This document shows positions 7,361 through 15,330 of a stretch of 16,689 bases of DNA, piece after piece. Source of the stretch: an uncultured beta proteobacterium. GTDB lineage: Bacteria > Pseudomonadota > Gammaproteobacteria > Burkholderiales > Burkholderiaceae_C. The stretch's first letter is position 1; each line of letters opens with the position of its first letter. The stretch lies in NCBI GenBank assembly GCA_903834645.1, contig CAILKA010000315.1:1-16689 (forward strand). Direction: 5' to 3'. The notes under the pieces were generated by a model that worked only from the letters and a program-made list of their open reading frames with translations, had not been told where the DNA came from and did no database searches. A program made the translations under genes and the position numbers.

Positions 7361-8677
7361 TCAGGTGCCTTCGGCCGGGCCGGTCGACCATCTCGCGCGC
7401 GCCCCCAGGGCTGGCTCGAGCATCCATTCCCACACCGCGCGCCGGTCCTGGACGATGTCGGCCTCCAGCGACAGGCCCGGGCGCAACGGGTGCTCGCCAT
7501 CGCGAGTGCGCAGCGCCTGCGCATGCAAGGCCACGCGGATGCGGTAGAGCGGCTCGGCGCTTTGCGCGGCCGCCAGCAGCGCCTGCTGCTGGCCCGCGGG
7601 CAGGTCCTGCGGGTTCAGCGGCGTGCGACTGACCGCCACGACGGTGCCCGCGGCCATGCCGAACTTCTGATACGGAAAGGCTGCCACGCGTAGCCACGCC
7701 GGCTGGCCCGGCCGCAGGAAACCCGCGGTGCGGCTGGGCGCGTAGAGCTCGGCTTCCAGCAGCACCTGTGGCCGGGAGGCAGTGGGTTCGGAGGCCGGCA
7801 CCAGGGTCAGCAGCGTCTGGCCAGGCTGCACCAGCGTGCCCGCAGGGGCATGCAGGGCCGTCACGATGCCGTCAGCGGGTGCCTTGAGCACGAGCTGGCG
7901 CCGGGAGTCGTTCTCGCGTCTTTCCTGGTCGAGCTGGGCCAGCGCACGCTCGAGCTGCGCGCGCTCGGTGTGCCACTGCGTGGTGCCGGAGTCGGCCTCG
8001 GCCTGCACCGACTGCCGCTCGCGATCGAAGGCCGATCGGGCCCGCTCGGCAGCCTGCGCGCGGGCGCGCAGCTCCAGCAGCTCCTCCTGCCGGGCCTGCG
8101 CCTGAAGCGCGCTGACGAAGCCGCCGTTGGCGAGCTCGCGAAAACGCTCGGCGCTGCGGGCGGCCAGCTCGATGCGCTGCTGCGCAAGCTCGACCTCGGT
8201 CTGGGCGTGCCGAGCCTCGATGCCCAGCGCGCGTGTCCGATCAGCCAGCGCCTGCTGGCGCTGGCGCGCGTGGGCCTGGCGCAGGGCCAGCTCGGCGCGC
8301 AAGGTGGCTTCGCGCTGCTGCAGCGTGTGTGCCACGAGCGCTCCCAGTTCGCCGTCAGGGCCGCCGCGACCGGTGTCGAGCACGAAGAGCACCTGGCCGC
8401 GCCGGACATGCTCGCCTTCGGTCACCGGACGTGACGCCACCGTGCCCGGGGCCTGCGCGCTGAGGTTCACGGTGCCTGTCTGCGGCACCAAAACGCCGGG
8501 CACCCGTGCCTTTCTCGTGACCTGCGCCCAGGCCGAGAAAGCCACGAGTGCCCCCGCCAGGATCAGGGCCACCGCTGCCACGAGCGTATGGCGCGGGCGC
8601 TGGGCGATGCGGACCGTACCCAGGTGCGAAGCGGCTTGCGCCTGCAATGCCTCGAGCCTGAACAGCGAATCTGCCAC
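7361..8677 (-). CDS. HlyD-family membrane fusion protein (periplasmic adaptor, CvaA-like)
   Basis: A 438-residue periplasmic adaptor expected to join the C39 ABC exporter to a TolC-type outer-membrane channel. I chose the GTG at 8677 (VADSLFRLEAL) because GGGGAG lies six bases upstream and it gives a short cytoplasmic tail before the single transmembrane helix at about 31-52. The first lipoyl-like half is at about 71-100 (NLSAQAPGTV to GQVLFVL). A long Gln/Arg/Glu/Ala-rich coiled coil runs about 117-258. The second lipoyl half is at about 262-294 (LVLKAPADGIVTALHAPAG). The beta-barrel region follows, with the HlyD-type C-terminal motif LRPGLSLEADIV at 398-409. It is first in the cluster, 70 bases before the precursor gene. 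An in-frame ATG 49 codons upstream exists, but it adds an Arg-rich extension unlike the family. Confidence 0.93.
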   Translation of the reverse strand: MADSLFRLEALQAQAASHLGTVRIAQRPRHTLVAAVALILAGALVAFSAWAQVTRKARVPGVLVPQTGTVNLSAQAPGTVASRPVTEGEHVRRGQVLFVLDTGRGGPDGELGALVAHTLQQREATLRAELALRQAHARQRQQALADRTRALGIEARHAQTEVELAQQRIELAARSAERFRELANGGFVSALQAQARQEELLELRARAQAAERARSAFDRERQSVQAEADSGTTQWHTERAQLERALAQLDQERRENDSRRQLVLKAPADGIVTALHAPAGTLVQPGQTLLTLVPASEPTASRPQVLLEAELYAPSRTAGFLRPGQPAWLRVAAFPYQKFGMAAGTVVAVSRTPLNPQDLPAGQQQALLAAAQSAEPLYRIRVALHAQALRTRDGEHPLRPGLSLEADIVQDRRAVWEWMLEPALGARARWSTGPAEGT

Positions 8678-8780
8678 TCCCGTCTCCCCCCAAGACCCTG
8701 CCTGCAACCGCGACGCGCCGGACCCTCTGCGTGGCCTGTGCGCTGTCGCGTCCTCCCTGCGCCTCTTTTCGGGGTGTGGG

Positions 8781-8798
8781 CGGCAGGTGAGCCTGCCG
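8781..8798 (-). repeat. 7-bp hairpin in the leader of the exporter cluster
   Basis: CGGCAGG at 8781-8787 pairs perfectly with CCTGCCG at 8792-8798 around a 4-base loop. It lies about 100 bases upstream of the adaptor start on the transcribed strand. The function is unknown; it may be a leader RNA structure. Confidence 0.35.
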
Positions 8799-8822
8799 TC
8801 TGCCCGTCGGGCGCATGGATGC

Positions 8823-8852
8823 ATCTGACCGCGTCAGGCCGCAGGCCGTCAA
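8823..8852 (-). promoter_or_regulatory. Weak sigma-70-like promoter candidate for the HlyD-precursor-exporter cluster
   Basis: On the minus strand TTGACG (8852-8847, five of six matches to the -35 consensus) is followed after 18 bases by TCAGAT (8828-8823, three of six matches to the -10 consensus). It lies in the only sizeable gap upstream of the adaptor gene and would give a leader of about 140 bases carrying the 8781-8798 hairpin. The -35 is good and the -10 poor. Confidence 0.25.
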
Positions 8853-8869
8853 GCGCTCCAAAGGGGGAA

Positions 8870-8894
8870 GGGATAGTCCCGTTGGGACTCACCC
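8870..8894 (-). repeat. Interrupted hairpin followed by a pyrimidine run
   Basis: AGTCCC (8875-8880) and GGGACT (8884-8889) pair perfectly around a 3-base loop. An outer GGG/CCC pair (8870-8872 with 8892-8894) extends the stem across a 2x2 internal loop. Read on the minus strand, the hairpin is followed by ATCCCTTCCCCCTTT, so it may be a second, imperfect terminator after the reductase gene or an attenuator ahead of the exporter cluster. Confidence 0.4.
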
Positions 8895-8930
8895 GAAGGG
8901 GCCACATGGGCCCGCAAGAGCCCGCCCGGC

Positions 8931-8955
8931 GGCCTGGCCATCCGATGGCCAGGCC
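8931..8955 (-). terminator. Strong hairpin just after the FabG-like gene
   Basis: GGCCTGGCCAT (8931-8941) and ATGGCCAGGCC (8945-8955) form a perfect 11-bp stem with a 3-base loop, beginning nine bases after the reductase stop codon at 8965. The position is right for a terminator or 3'-end stabiliser of the hydrolase-reductase operon. There is no U-tract, so it is not a canonical intrinsic terminator. It marks the likely operon border before the HlyD gene. Confidence 0.55.
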
Positions 8956-8964
8956 CGCGCGCGA

Positions 8965-9705
8965 TCACACGGTCAGGCCACCCGACACCTCGATCACGGC
9001 GCCATTCACGTAGCTCGCCTCGTCGCTGGCGAGGAAGGCGTAGACGTTGGCGACTTCCTCGGGCTGGGCCAGGCGCCGCAGCGGCACCGACTGGCGCATC
9101 TGCTCGAGCACCTTGGGCGGCACGGTGGCCAGGATCGGGGTCTCGACAAAGCCCGGGGCCACCGCGTTCACGCGCACGCCCTTGGGGCCGAGCTCGCGGC
9201 TCCAGGTCTTGGTGAAGCCGATGACGCCGAACTTGGAGGCGGCGTAGTTGGTCTGGCCATAGTTGCCGTAGATGCCCACGACACTGCTGGCGTTGAGGAT
9301 CACGCCCGAGCCTTGTTCGACCATCGTGTCGACCACGGCTTGTGCGCAGTGGAAGACGCCGCGCAGGTTCACGTCGATGACGGCGTCGAACTGCGCCAGG
9401 GTCATCTTCTGCAGCCGCGCGTCCTGCGTGATGCCGGCGTTGTTGACGAGCACGTCGATGCGCCCGAACCGCGCCTTCACGCCCGCGGCCATCGCCTCGA
9501 CCTGCTCGCGCCGGGTCACGTCGACGACGAAGCCCTCGGCCCGCGCGCCTTCGGCGCGACAGGCCGCAACGGCCTCGTCGACGCCCGCCTGGCGGCGGTC
9601 GCAGCACACGACGATGGCGCCCTCGCGGGCGAACTTTTGCGCAGTGGCCAGTCCGATGCCCTGGGCGGCGCCGGTGACCACGCAGACCTTGTCCTTCAGT
9701 CTCAT
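8965..9705 (-). CDS. Short-chain dehydrogenase/reductase, FabG/PhaB-like
   Basis: A 246-residue classical SDR that probably reduces 3-oxoacyl-ACP or acetoacetyl-CoA-type substrates in the cytoplasm. The dinucleotide motif TGAAQGIG is at residues 11-18, NNAG at 88-91, the structural Asn at 113, and the catalytic Ser141, Tyr154 and Lys158 are all present. Asp36 ends the second strand (VVCCDRR), which in this fold often favours NAD(H) over NADP(H). The length is normal for FabG. Its ATG overlaps the stop codon of the upstream hydrolase gene as ATGA, so translation is probably coupled. No other fatty-acid or polyhydroxyalkanoate gene is nearby, so the substrate cannot be set from context; a paralogous FabG, PhaB or a general alcohol dehydrogenase are all possible. 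Confidence 0.9.
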   Translation of the reverse strand: MRLKDKVCVVTGAAQGIGLATAQKFAREGAIVVCCDRRQAGVDEAVAACRAEGARAEGFVVDVTRREQVEAMAAGVKARFGRIDVLVNNAGITQDARLQKMTLAQFDAVIDVNLRGVFHCAQAVVDTMVEQGSGVILNASSVVGIYGNYGQTNYAASKFGVIGFTKTWSRELGPKGVRVNAVAPGFVETPILATVPPKVLEQMRQSVPLRRLAQPEEVANVYAFLASDEASYVNGAVIEVSGGLTV

Positions 9706-10310
9706 GGGTTGAGGAATCCGATCACGGTGGGGAGCAGTTCGTCGAAGTTCGACAGCGCGTGGTCGCCGCCTTCGAGCAATTCGATGCGAGCACCCGTGCA
9801 GCGCGCCGCCATCTCGCGCCAGTCGAGCACTTCGTCGCCGCGCGCGATGATGGCCAGGATGCGCTCCGGGTGGGTCAGCCGTGGCGGGGTGGCGCAGGCG
9901 ATCTCGCGCAGCTGGTCGATGTATTCGGGCCGGAAGAAGAAGCGCTCGGCCGGGTCGTGGAAGGCCTGCTGCTCGCCCATGTGGGCGGCGAGGTCACGCG
10001 CCGGATGCACCGCCGGGTTGAGCAGCACGCCACGCCAGCCCCGCTCCTCGACCAGGGCCAGCGCGTAGAAGCCTCCCAGCGAACTGCCCACGACCGCGCT
10101 GCCGGCATGCGGCCAGTGCGCGGTGAGTTCCCGCGCCAGCGCCATCGCCTCGCGCGGGGAGGGCGGCAGCTGCGGGCAGCACCAGGTGAGCCCGGGACGG
10201 TGGGCGGCCAGCCAGGCGCCCAGGCGCTGCGCCTTGAAGGAGCGCGGTGACGAGCGAAAGCCGTGCAGGTAGAGCAGGCGTTGCGTGGTCTGTCCAGGCG
10301 CAGGCGTCAT
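9702..10310 (-). CDS. YqiA/YcfP-like alpha/beta hydrolase (small esterase)
   Basis: A 202-residue cytoplasmic hydrolase of the small YqiA/UPF0227 kind. The N-terminal LLYLHGFRSSPRSFKAQ (12-28) is typical of the group. The nucleophile elbow is GSSLGG with Ser77, followed by the acid in GDEVLD (Asp159) and His184 in GGDHALSNF, giving a complete triad. Relatives such as E. coli YqiA hydrolyse short-chain esters in vitro; the natural substrate is not settled. The start is the ATG at 10310; a GTG lies directly before it, and no clear Shine-Dalgarno site is visible. It overlaps the FabG-like gene by four bases and forms a two-gene operon with it. It is divergent from the metalloprotease gene, with a 207-base gap in which I see no convincing promoter. 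Confidence 0.88.
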   Translation of the reverse strand: MTPAPGQTTQRLLYLHGFRSSPRSFKAQRLGAWLAAHRPGLTWCCPQLPPSPREAMALARELTAHWPHAGSAVVGSSLGGFYALALVEERGWRGVLLNPAVHPARDLAAHMGEQQAFHDPAERFFFRPEYIDQLREIACATPPRLTHPERILAIIARGDEVLDWREMAARCTGARIELLEGGDHALSNFDELLPTVIGFLNP

Positions 10311-10517
10311 CACCGTGCAGTCTATCGGCTGGAGGCGGCGAACCTGGCTGTGGCGGGCGGCGCCGGGGTGCCGGCGCGCACGAAGCCCCGCTTGCCGGCA
10401 TACTGGCCGATTTTCCGCGCCACGGGCCGGCCCATGCCGCCCGTTTCGCCTCGTCTGCGAGGTCTGGAATCCGGTCCTCGCCCTCCGTATCCGAGCCTCG
10501 AGACCGACGCCCTGCCC

Positions 10518-13427
10518 ATGCCCAAGCGACCCGTCCTCCCCGCAGCCTCGAACGCGCATCGGCGCGCCCTTCATCCGGCGGCAGCCGCGCTGGTGAGCGC
10601 AGCGCTGCTGGCTTCCTGTGCAGCCACGCAGTCCCCGGCCCCCACCGCCGCTGCTCCTGCCGGGCCGTCTGCAGGTACTGCGCCTGCCCCTGCCGCCGCG
10701 TTGCCGGCTGCAAGCGCGCAAGCGCGACCCAGCCCTGTGGCGGGGGCGGCCTCGGCGGCTGCGCGCGGCGGTGCCCGCGAAGCCTCTGCCTCCGGATCCC
10801 GCACGGGCTCCTCCCCGGCCGCCGCGCCGGGTTCGACGGCCGCTGCGCCCACGGCGGCTGCAGGTGGCGCCACCCCGGTGCGGCCCGGCGGTGATCCCGC
10901 CGCACCGCGTCCCTTCGCCGACGTGATCAAGGATGCCAAGCAGCAAGACGGCTTCCTGCCGGTGTGGCGCAAGGACGAGAAGGTGTGGCTCGAGATTCCG
11001 AAGGAGCGCATCGGCCAGCCCTTCCTCTTCACCTGGAACGTTTCGAACGCGTTGGGCGAGCGCGGCCTGTACGCCAGCCAGATGGGGCGCGACCTGCTGG
11101 TCGAGTGGCGCCGCGTGGGCAACCAGCTGCAACTCATCGCGCTGAACACCCAGTTCCGGGCCACCGCCGCCGGTGACCGCCTGGCCACCGAGCAGGCCTT
11201 CTCGCCGAGCCTGCTGCTGTCGGGGGCGGTGGCCAGCGCCGAGCACCCGGAGCGCAAGTCGGTGCTCTTCGAGCCGGCGGGCCTGCTGGGCGATGTCGCG
11301 GGCCTGACGACGCGCATCGAGGCCGCCTTCCGGATGAGCTACCAGCCCGACCGCGGCAACTCCCACTTCGAGGCCGCTCGCGTCGACCGCGGCCAGACGA
11401 GCCTCACGGCGCGCATGCACTTCTCCACGCCGCGCCTGCCGCTGCCGTCGTGGATGAACGCGCCCTCGCCGTCACCGGTTCCGATGCCCACGCCCACGCC
11501 GCCGCGCACGGTTCCCGATGCGCGCAGCTTCTTCATGACGGTGGTCTACAACTTCCGTGCGCTGCCCGAGCAGCCGATGACCGCGCGCCGGGCCGATCCG
11601 CGCCTGGGGCACTTCACGGATGCCTACACCGACATGTCCGAACTGCGGCCCAACCCGCGCGTGCACCTGGTCAACCGCTGGCGGCTCGAGAAGAAGGATC
11701 CGCAGGCCGAGGTGTCCGACCCCGTGCAGCCGATCACGTTCTGGCTCGACCGCAACATTCCGCCGCGCTACCGCAAGGCGGTGGAGGAGGGCGTGCTCGA
11801 GTGGAACAAGGCCTTCGCGCGCATCGGGTTCCGCCAGGCGATCGTCGCGCGGCAGCAGCCCGACGACGCCGACTGGGACAACATGGACGCCACGCACGCC
11901 TCGATCCGCTGGTTCGTCGGCGCAGACGTGGGGTTCGCGATCGGCCCGAGCCACACCGATCCGCGCACCGGCGAGATTCTTGACGCGGACATCGGCATGA
12001 GCGATGTCTTTGCCACCGGCGCACGGCGCTTCGTGGTGGAGGACCGCGGCCTGTCTTCGGACGATCGGCTGGCGCAGCTCATGGCGGCCTGGGGCCCCGG
12101 GCGCCAGGGCGAGCAGGCCTGCACCTATGCGCACGAGGCGGCCGCCCAGATGCACTTCGCGTTCGACCTCCTGGAGGCGCGTGGCGCACTCGACCCCGAG
12201 AGCCCCCAGGCAGAGGCCTTCGTGCATGCGGTCATCAAGGACACGATCATGCACGAGGTGGGTCACGTGCTCGGGCTCAAGCACAACTTCAAGGCCTCCA
12301 CCACCTTGACGCGCGAGCAGCTGCAGGACAAGGCCTACACCGAGGCGCGCGGGATCTCCGGCTCGGTGATGGACTACAACCCCTACAACATCCCGCTGCA
12401 GGGAGAGCGCGAGGCGGCCTACAACAACTCCACGCTGGGTGCCTACGACTACTGGGTGATCGAGTACGCCTACAAGCCGATCGACGCGGCACGCGAAGCC
12501 GAGGAGCTCGGACGCATCGCCGCGCGCAGCACCGAGCCGGCGCTGGCCTTTGCCGACGACGCGGATGCGGGCGGCTTCGGCAGCGACGGCCTGGATCCGC
12601 TGGCCAACCGCTTCGACCTGGGCGACGATCCGCTGGCCTGGTACCAGAAGCGCCTGGCACTGTCCAAGGAGCTGTGGGCCCGGGTGCAGGCCCGCCAGCC
12701 CGCCGCGGGCGAGGATCCGCAGCGCCAGCGGCGCTCGCTGCTCAGCGGCTTTCGCCAGCTGCGCGACCTGCCCGCGCTGGCGGCCAAGTACGTGGGTGGC
12801 CTGCACACGGTGCGCGACCTGCCGGGCAGCGGTCGGCCCAGCTACCGCCCCGTGGACCCCGCCAAGCAGCGCGAGGCCCTGCGTTTCCTGGGGCGTGAGG
12901 TGTTCAGCGTCGACAGCTTCCGCTTCCGGCCGGAGTTCCTGGCCAGCCTCTCTCCCGACTACAACGAGTGGGAGCGCAGTGGCCCGGTCAGCATCCCCGC
13001 GATCGTGCTTCAACTGCAGTCGCAGGCGCTGGACCGTCTGATGTCGGCGGGTACCGCGCAGCGCGTGCTCGAGCTGCCCTTGATGGCGCCTGCGGCGCAG
13101 GCGCGGGACCTGCTCTCCCTGAGCGAGGTCTACGAGACGCTGAACAAGGCGGTATGGAGCGAGCTGCCCGCTGGCCAGGAGATCGACCGCATGCGGCGCA
13201 ACCTGCAGCGCGAACACCTGCGGCGCGTGCAGGGCCTGCTCACGCGTGGCTCGCCCACGTTGCCGCCCGACGCACTGAGCCTCGTGCGGATGCATGCCAG
13301 CACGCTCAAGGCCGATCTCGAGCGTGCCGTGAAGGCGGGCAAGGGCTCGGTCGAGACCCGTGCCCACCTGATGGACAGCCTGGCGGGCCTTACGGAGGCC
13401 CTGCGCGCGACGATGGTGCGGATGTGA
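10518..13427 (+). CDS. Lipoprotein zinc-dependent metalloprotease, DUF5117/DUF5118 type
   Basis: A 969-residue metalloprotease of the metzincin-like group with DUF5118/DUF5117/DUF4953 architecture. The start MPKRPVLP gives a signal with lipobox LASC, lipidated at Cys34; Ala at +2 predicts the outer membrane. Residues 35-131 are a linker with 38 Ala, rich in Pro, Gly and Ser and lacking aromatic residues. The folded part begins at about 132 (PFADVIKDAKQQDGFLPVW). The zinc motif HEVGHVLGLKH has ligands His579, His583 and His589 with catalytic Glu580. A Met-turn candidate is Met618 in SGSVMDYNPYN. The C-terminal 350 residues are mainly helical and conserved in this family. No Shine-Dalgarno site is clear, so the start rests on the lipobox. 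It converges with mpl, with 22 bases between the stops. The substrate is unknown. Confidence 0.93.
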   Translation: MPKRPVLPAASNAHRRALHPAAAALVSAALLASCAATQSPAPTAAAPAGPSAGTAPAPAAALPAASAQARPSPVAGAASAAARGGAREASASGSRTGSSPAAAPGSTAAAPTAAAGGATPVRPGGDPAAPRPFADVIKDAKQQDGFLPVWRKDEKVWLEIPKERIGQPFLFTWNVSNALGERGLYASQMGRDLLVEWRRVGNQLQLIALNTQFRATAAGDRLATEQAFSPSLLLSGAVASAEHPERKSVLFEPAGLLGDVAGLTTRIEAAFRMSYQPDRGNSHFEAARVDRGQTSLTARMHFSTPRLPLPSWMNAPSPSPVPMPTPTPPRTVPDARSFFMTVVYNFRALPEQPMTARRADPRLGHFTDAYTDMSELRPNPRVHLVNRWRLEKKDPQAEVSDPVQPITFWLDRNIPPRYRKAVEEGVLEWNKAFARIGFRQAIVARQQPDDADWDNMDATHASIRWFVGADVGFAIGPSHTDPRTGEILDADIGMSDVFATGARRFVVEDRGLSSDDRLAQLMAAWGPGRQGEQACTYAHEAAAQMHFAFDLLEARGALDPESPQAEAFVHAVIKDTIMHEVGHVLGLKHNFKASTTLTREQLQDKAYTEARGISGSVMDYNPYNIPLQGEREAAYNNSTLGAYDYWVIEYAYKPIDAAREAEELGRIAARSTEPALAFADDADAGGFGSDGLDPLANRFDLGDDPLAWYQKRLALSKELWARVQARQPAAGEDPQRQRRSLLSGFRQLRDLPALAAKYVGGLHTVRDLPGSGRPSYRPVDPAKQREALRFLGREVFSVDSFRFRPEFLASLSPDYNEWERSGPVSIPAIVLQLQSQALDRLMSAGTAQRVLELPLMAPAAQARDLLSLSEVYETLNKAVWSELPAGQEIDRMRRNLQREHLRRVQGLLTRGSPTLPPDALSLVRMHASTLKADLERAVKAGKGSVETRAHLMDSLAGLTEALRATMVRM

Positions 13428-13449
13428 AGCCGCCTCGGGGCGCGCGGCC

Positions 13450-14805
13450 TCAGCGGCCGAGCGCCTCGAGCAGCTTGTCGTGGATCCCGCCAAAGCTGCC
13501 GTTGCTCATGCACAGCACGTGGTCGCCCGGGCGGGCGGCCTGCACGATGCGGGCCACCAGCGTGCCCACGTCGTGGCACACCACCGCCAGCGGCCCCATG
13601 GGGGCCAGGGCATCGCTGGCGTTCCAGCCGTAGTCACCCTGCAGGCAAAAGCTCAGGTCGGCGTCTTCCAGCGCCCAGGGCAGCTGCGCTTTCATGGTGC
13701 CCAGCTTCATCGTGTTGGAGCGCGGCTCGACGACGGCCAGGATGCGCTGAGCGCCGACCTTGCGCCGCAGCCCGCCCACGGTGGTGCGGATGGCGGTGGG
13801 GTGGTGAGCGAAGTCGTCGTAGACGCGCACGCCGCGTGCCTCGCCGCGCAGTTCCAGGCGCCGACGCACGTTGCGAAAGCGCCCGAGCGCCTCGGCCGCA
13901 CGCTGCGGCGCCACGCCGGCGTGCTCGGCCGCGCCGATGGCTGCCAGCGCGTTCATCTGGTTGTGCTCGCCGGCAAGCTCCCACTCCACGCGGCCGATCT
14001 TCAGGCTGCCGCGCAGCACGTCGAAGGCGTGCGGCTCGCCGCGTGCGCACAGCCCTGACGGCTCCTCGCGCCTCGTGCCGAAGCGCTGCACGGGCGTCCA
14101 GCAGCCGCGCTGCAGCACGCGCTGCAGGGCCTCGTCACGCGCATTGACGACGATGCGCCCGGAAGAAGGCACCGTGCGCACGAGGTGGTGGAACTGCGTC
14201 TCGATGGCGGCCAGGTCGGGGAAGATGTCGGCGTGGTCGTGCTCGAGGTTGTTGAGGATCACCGTGCGCGGCCGGTAGTGCACGAACTTGCTGCGCTTGT
14301 CGAAGAGCGCGGTGTCGTACTCGTCGGCCTCGATCACGAAGTGCGTGCCACGCCCGAGACGGGCCGAGATGCCGAAGTTCAGCGGCACCCCGCCCACGAG
14401 GAAGCCGGGCTCCAGGCCCGCGTCCTCGAGGATCCAGGCGAGCATCGAGGTGGTGCCCGTCTTGCCATGGGTGCCGGCCACGGCCAGCACGTGCCGGCCC
14501 TGCAGCACGTGCTCTGCCAGCCACTGCGGCCCGCTCGTGTAGCGTGCCCCGGCATCGAGGATCGCCTCCATCAGCGGGTGCTTGCCGCGCGTGACGACGT
14601 TGCCCACGACGAAGACATCGGGCGCCAGGGCCAGCTGCTCGGCGCCAAAGCCCTCGATCAGCTCCACGCCGAGCGCGCGCAGCTGCTCGCTCATTGGCGG
14701 GTAGACATTGGCGTCGCAGCCGGTGACGCGGTGACCGGCCTCGCGAGCGATGGCTGCGATGCCGCCCATGAAGGTGCCGCAGATTCCCAGGATGTGCAGG
14801 TGCAT
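13450..14805 (-). CDS. mpl: UDP-N-acetylmuramate:L-alanyl-gamma-D-glutamyl-meso-diaminopimelate ligase
   Basis: A 451-residue cytoplasmic Mur-type ligase that joins recycled tripeptide (L-Ala-gamma-D-Glu-meso-DAP) to UDP-MurNAc using ATP, in murein recycling. The N-terminus MHLHILGICGTFMGGIAAIA is characteristic of Mpl rather than MurC. The ATP loop GTHGKTGTT is at 111-119, EADEYD at 159-164, and NNLEHDHADIF at 185-195 matches the Mur ligase centre. The C-terminal domain ends with VLCMSNGSFGGIHDKLLEALGR. The length is as expected. No Shine-Dalgarno site is visible and a TAGAAT box lies only 10 bases upstream, so the message may be nearly leaderless. It stands alone, convergent with the metalloprotease and divergent from the small membrane protein gene. 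Confidence 0.96.
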   Translation of the reverse strand: MHLHILGICGTFMGGIAAIAREAGHRVTGCDANVYPPMSEQLRALGVELIEGFGAEQLALAPDVFVVGNVVTRGKHPLMEAILDAGARYTSGPQWLAEHVLQGRHVLAVAGTHGKTGTTSMLAWILEDAGLEPGFLVGGVPLNFGISARLGRGTHFVIEADEYDTALFDKRSKFVHYRPRTVILNNLEHDHADIFPDLAAIETQFHHLVRTVPSSGRIVVNARDEALQRVLQRGCWTPVQRFGTRREEPSGLCARGEPHAFDVLRGSLKIGRVEWELAGEHNQMNALAAIGAAEHAGVAPQRAAEALGRFRNVRRRLELRGEARGVRVYDDFAHHPTAIRTTVGGLRRKVGAQRILAVVEPRSNTMKLGTMKAQLPWALEDADLSFCLQGDYGWNASDALAPMGPLAVVCHDVGTLVARIVQAARPGDHVLCMSNGSFGGIHDKLLEALGR

Positions 14806-14814
14806 GGGGCGGGG

Positions 14815-14820
14815 ATTCTA
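14815..14820 (-). promoter_or_regulatory. Possible -10 element of mpl, close to its start codon
   Basis: TAGAAT on the minus strand matches five of six positions of the -10 consensus and ends 10 bases before the mpl ATG at 14805, which would place the transcript start within a few bases of the start codon. No matching -35 box is seen 16-18 bases upstream. Confidence 0.35.
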
Positions 14821-14873
14821 GGCATCGAACTGGCCGCGCGCCGGGCGACACTCCTGGCCTCGCCTCCGCCACC

Positions 14874-15317
14874 ATGTCCACGCTCGCCTCCCCCGCTGCA
14901 CTGTCCTGGATCGCCACCAGCGCCTGGGCCTATCCGGCGCTGGAGGTGGTGCACATCGCGGGCATCGCACTGCTGCTGGGCAACCTGGTGGCGCTCGAGC
15001 TGCGTGTCTGGGGGGCGGCGAGCGAGCTGCCGGTGCCGGCGCTGGCTCGGCTGTCGCTGGGCCTGGCCCTGGCCGGCTTCTCCCTGGCTGCCGCCTCAGG
15101 GCTGCTGATGTTCGCCTCGCAGCCCCTGGAGCTGCTGGCCAACCGCAGCTTCGTGCTCAAGCTCGGGCTGCTCGCGCTGGCCGGCACGAACGCCGCGCTC
15201 TTTCACGCCCGTGGCGGGCTGCAGCGCCTGGACACCCTGGCGCGCGCGCAGACCCTCGTCTCGCTCGGCCTTTGGATCGGCGCGATCATCTCGGGCCGTT
15301 GGATTGCCTACGCCTGA
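14874..15317 (+). CDS. Four-helix inner-membrane protein, DUF6644/CopD-like
   Basis: A 147-residue membrane protein with four predicted helices at about 22-42, 60-80, 93-113 and 127-146. His27 in the first helix (EVVHIAGIALLLG) and His111 at the end of the third (ALFHARGG) are candidate metal or heme ligands, as in CopD-like and small cytochrome-like membrane proteins. The family assignment (DUF6644) is by recognition of the HIAGIALLLGN pattern and the length, not by a search. The ATG at 14874 is the only sensible start, though no Shine-Dalgarno site is visible. Its stop is 13 bases before the next start, and the next gene's ribosome binding site overlaps the stop codon, so the two form a tight operon. 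No function is established. Confidence 0.8.
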   Translation: MSTLASPAALSWIATSAWAYPALEVVHIAGIALLLGNLVALELRVWGAASELPVPALARLSLGLALAGFSLAAASGLLMFASQPLELLANRSFVLKLGLLALAGTNAALFHARGGLQRLDTLARAQTLVSLGLWIGAIISGRWIAYA

Positions 15318-15330
15318 GGAAGGGCTCGCC

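Noticed and set aside
8678..8824. Longer start for the HlyD adaptor at the ATG at 8824
   Set aside because: It adds an Arg-rich, Cys-containing extension unlike the family. The GTG at 8677 has GGGGAG at good spacing and gives the usual short tail before the membrane helix.
9702..11420. 572-codon minus-strand frame suggesting a much longer hydrolase
   Set aside because: Only the last 202 codons encode the hydrolase fold; the rest is antisense to the metalloprotease gene and low in complexity.
11472..13493. 673-codon minus-strand open frame
   Set aside because: Antisense to the metalloprotease with its intact HExxHxxGxxH motif; the product has no recognisable domain.
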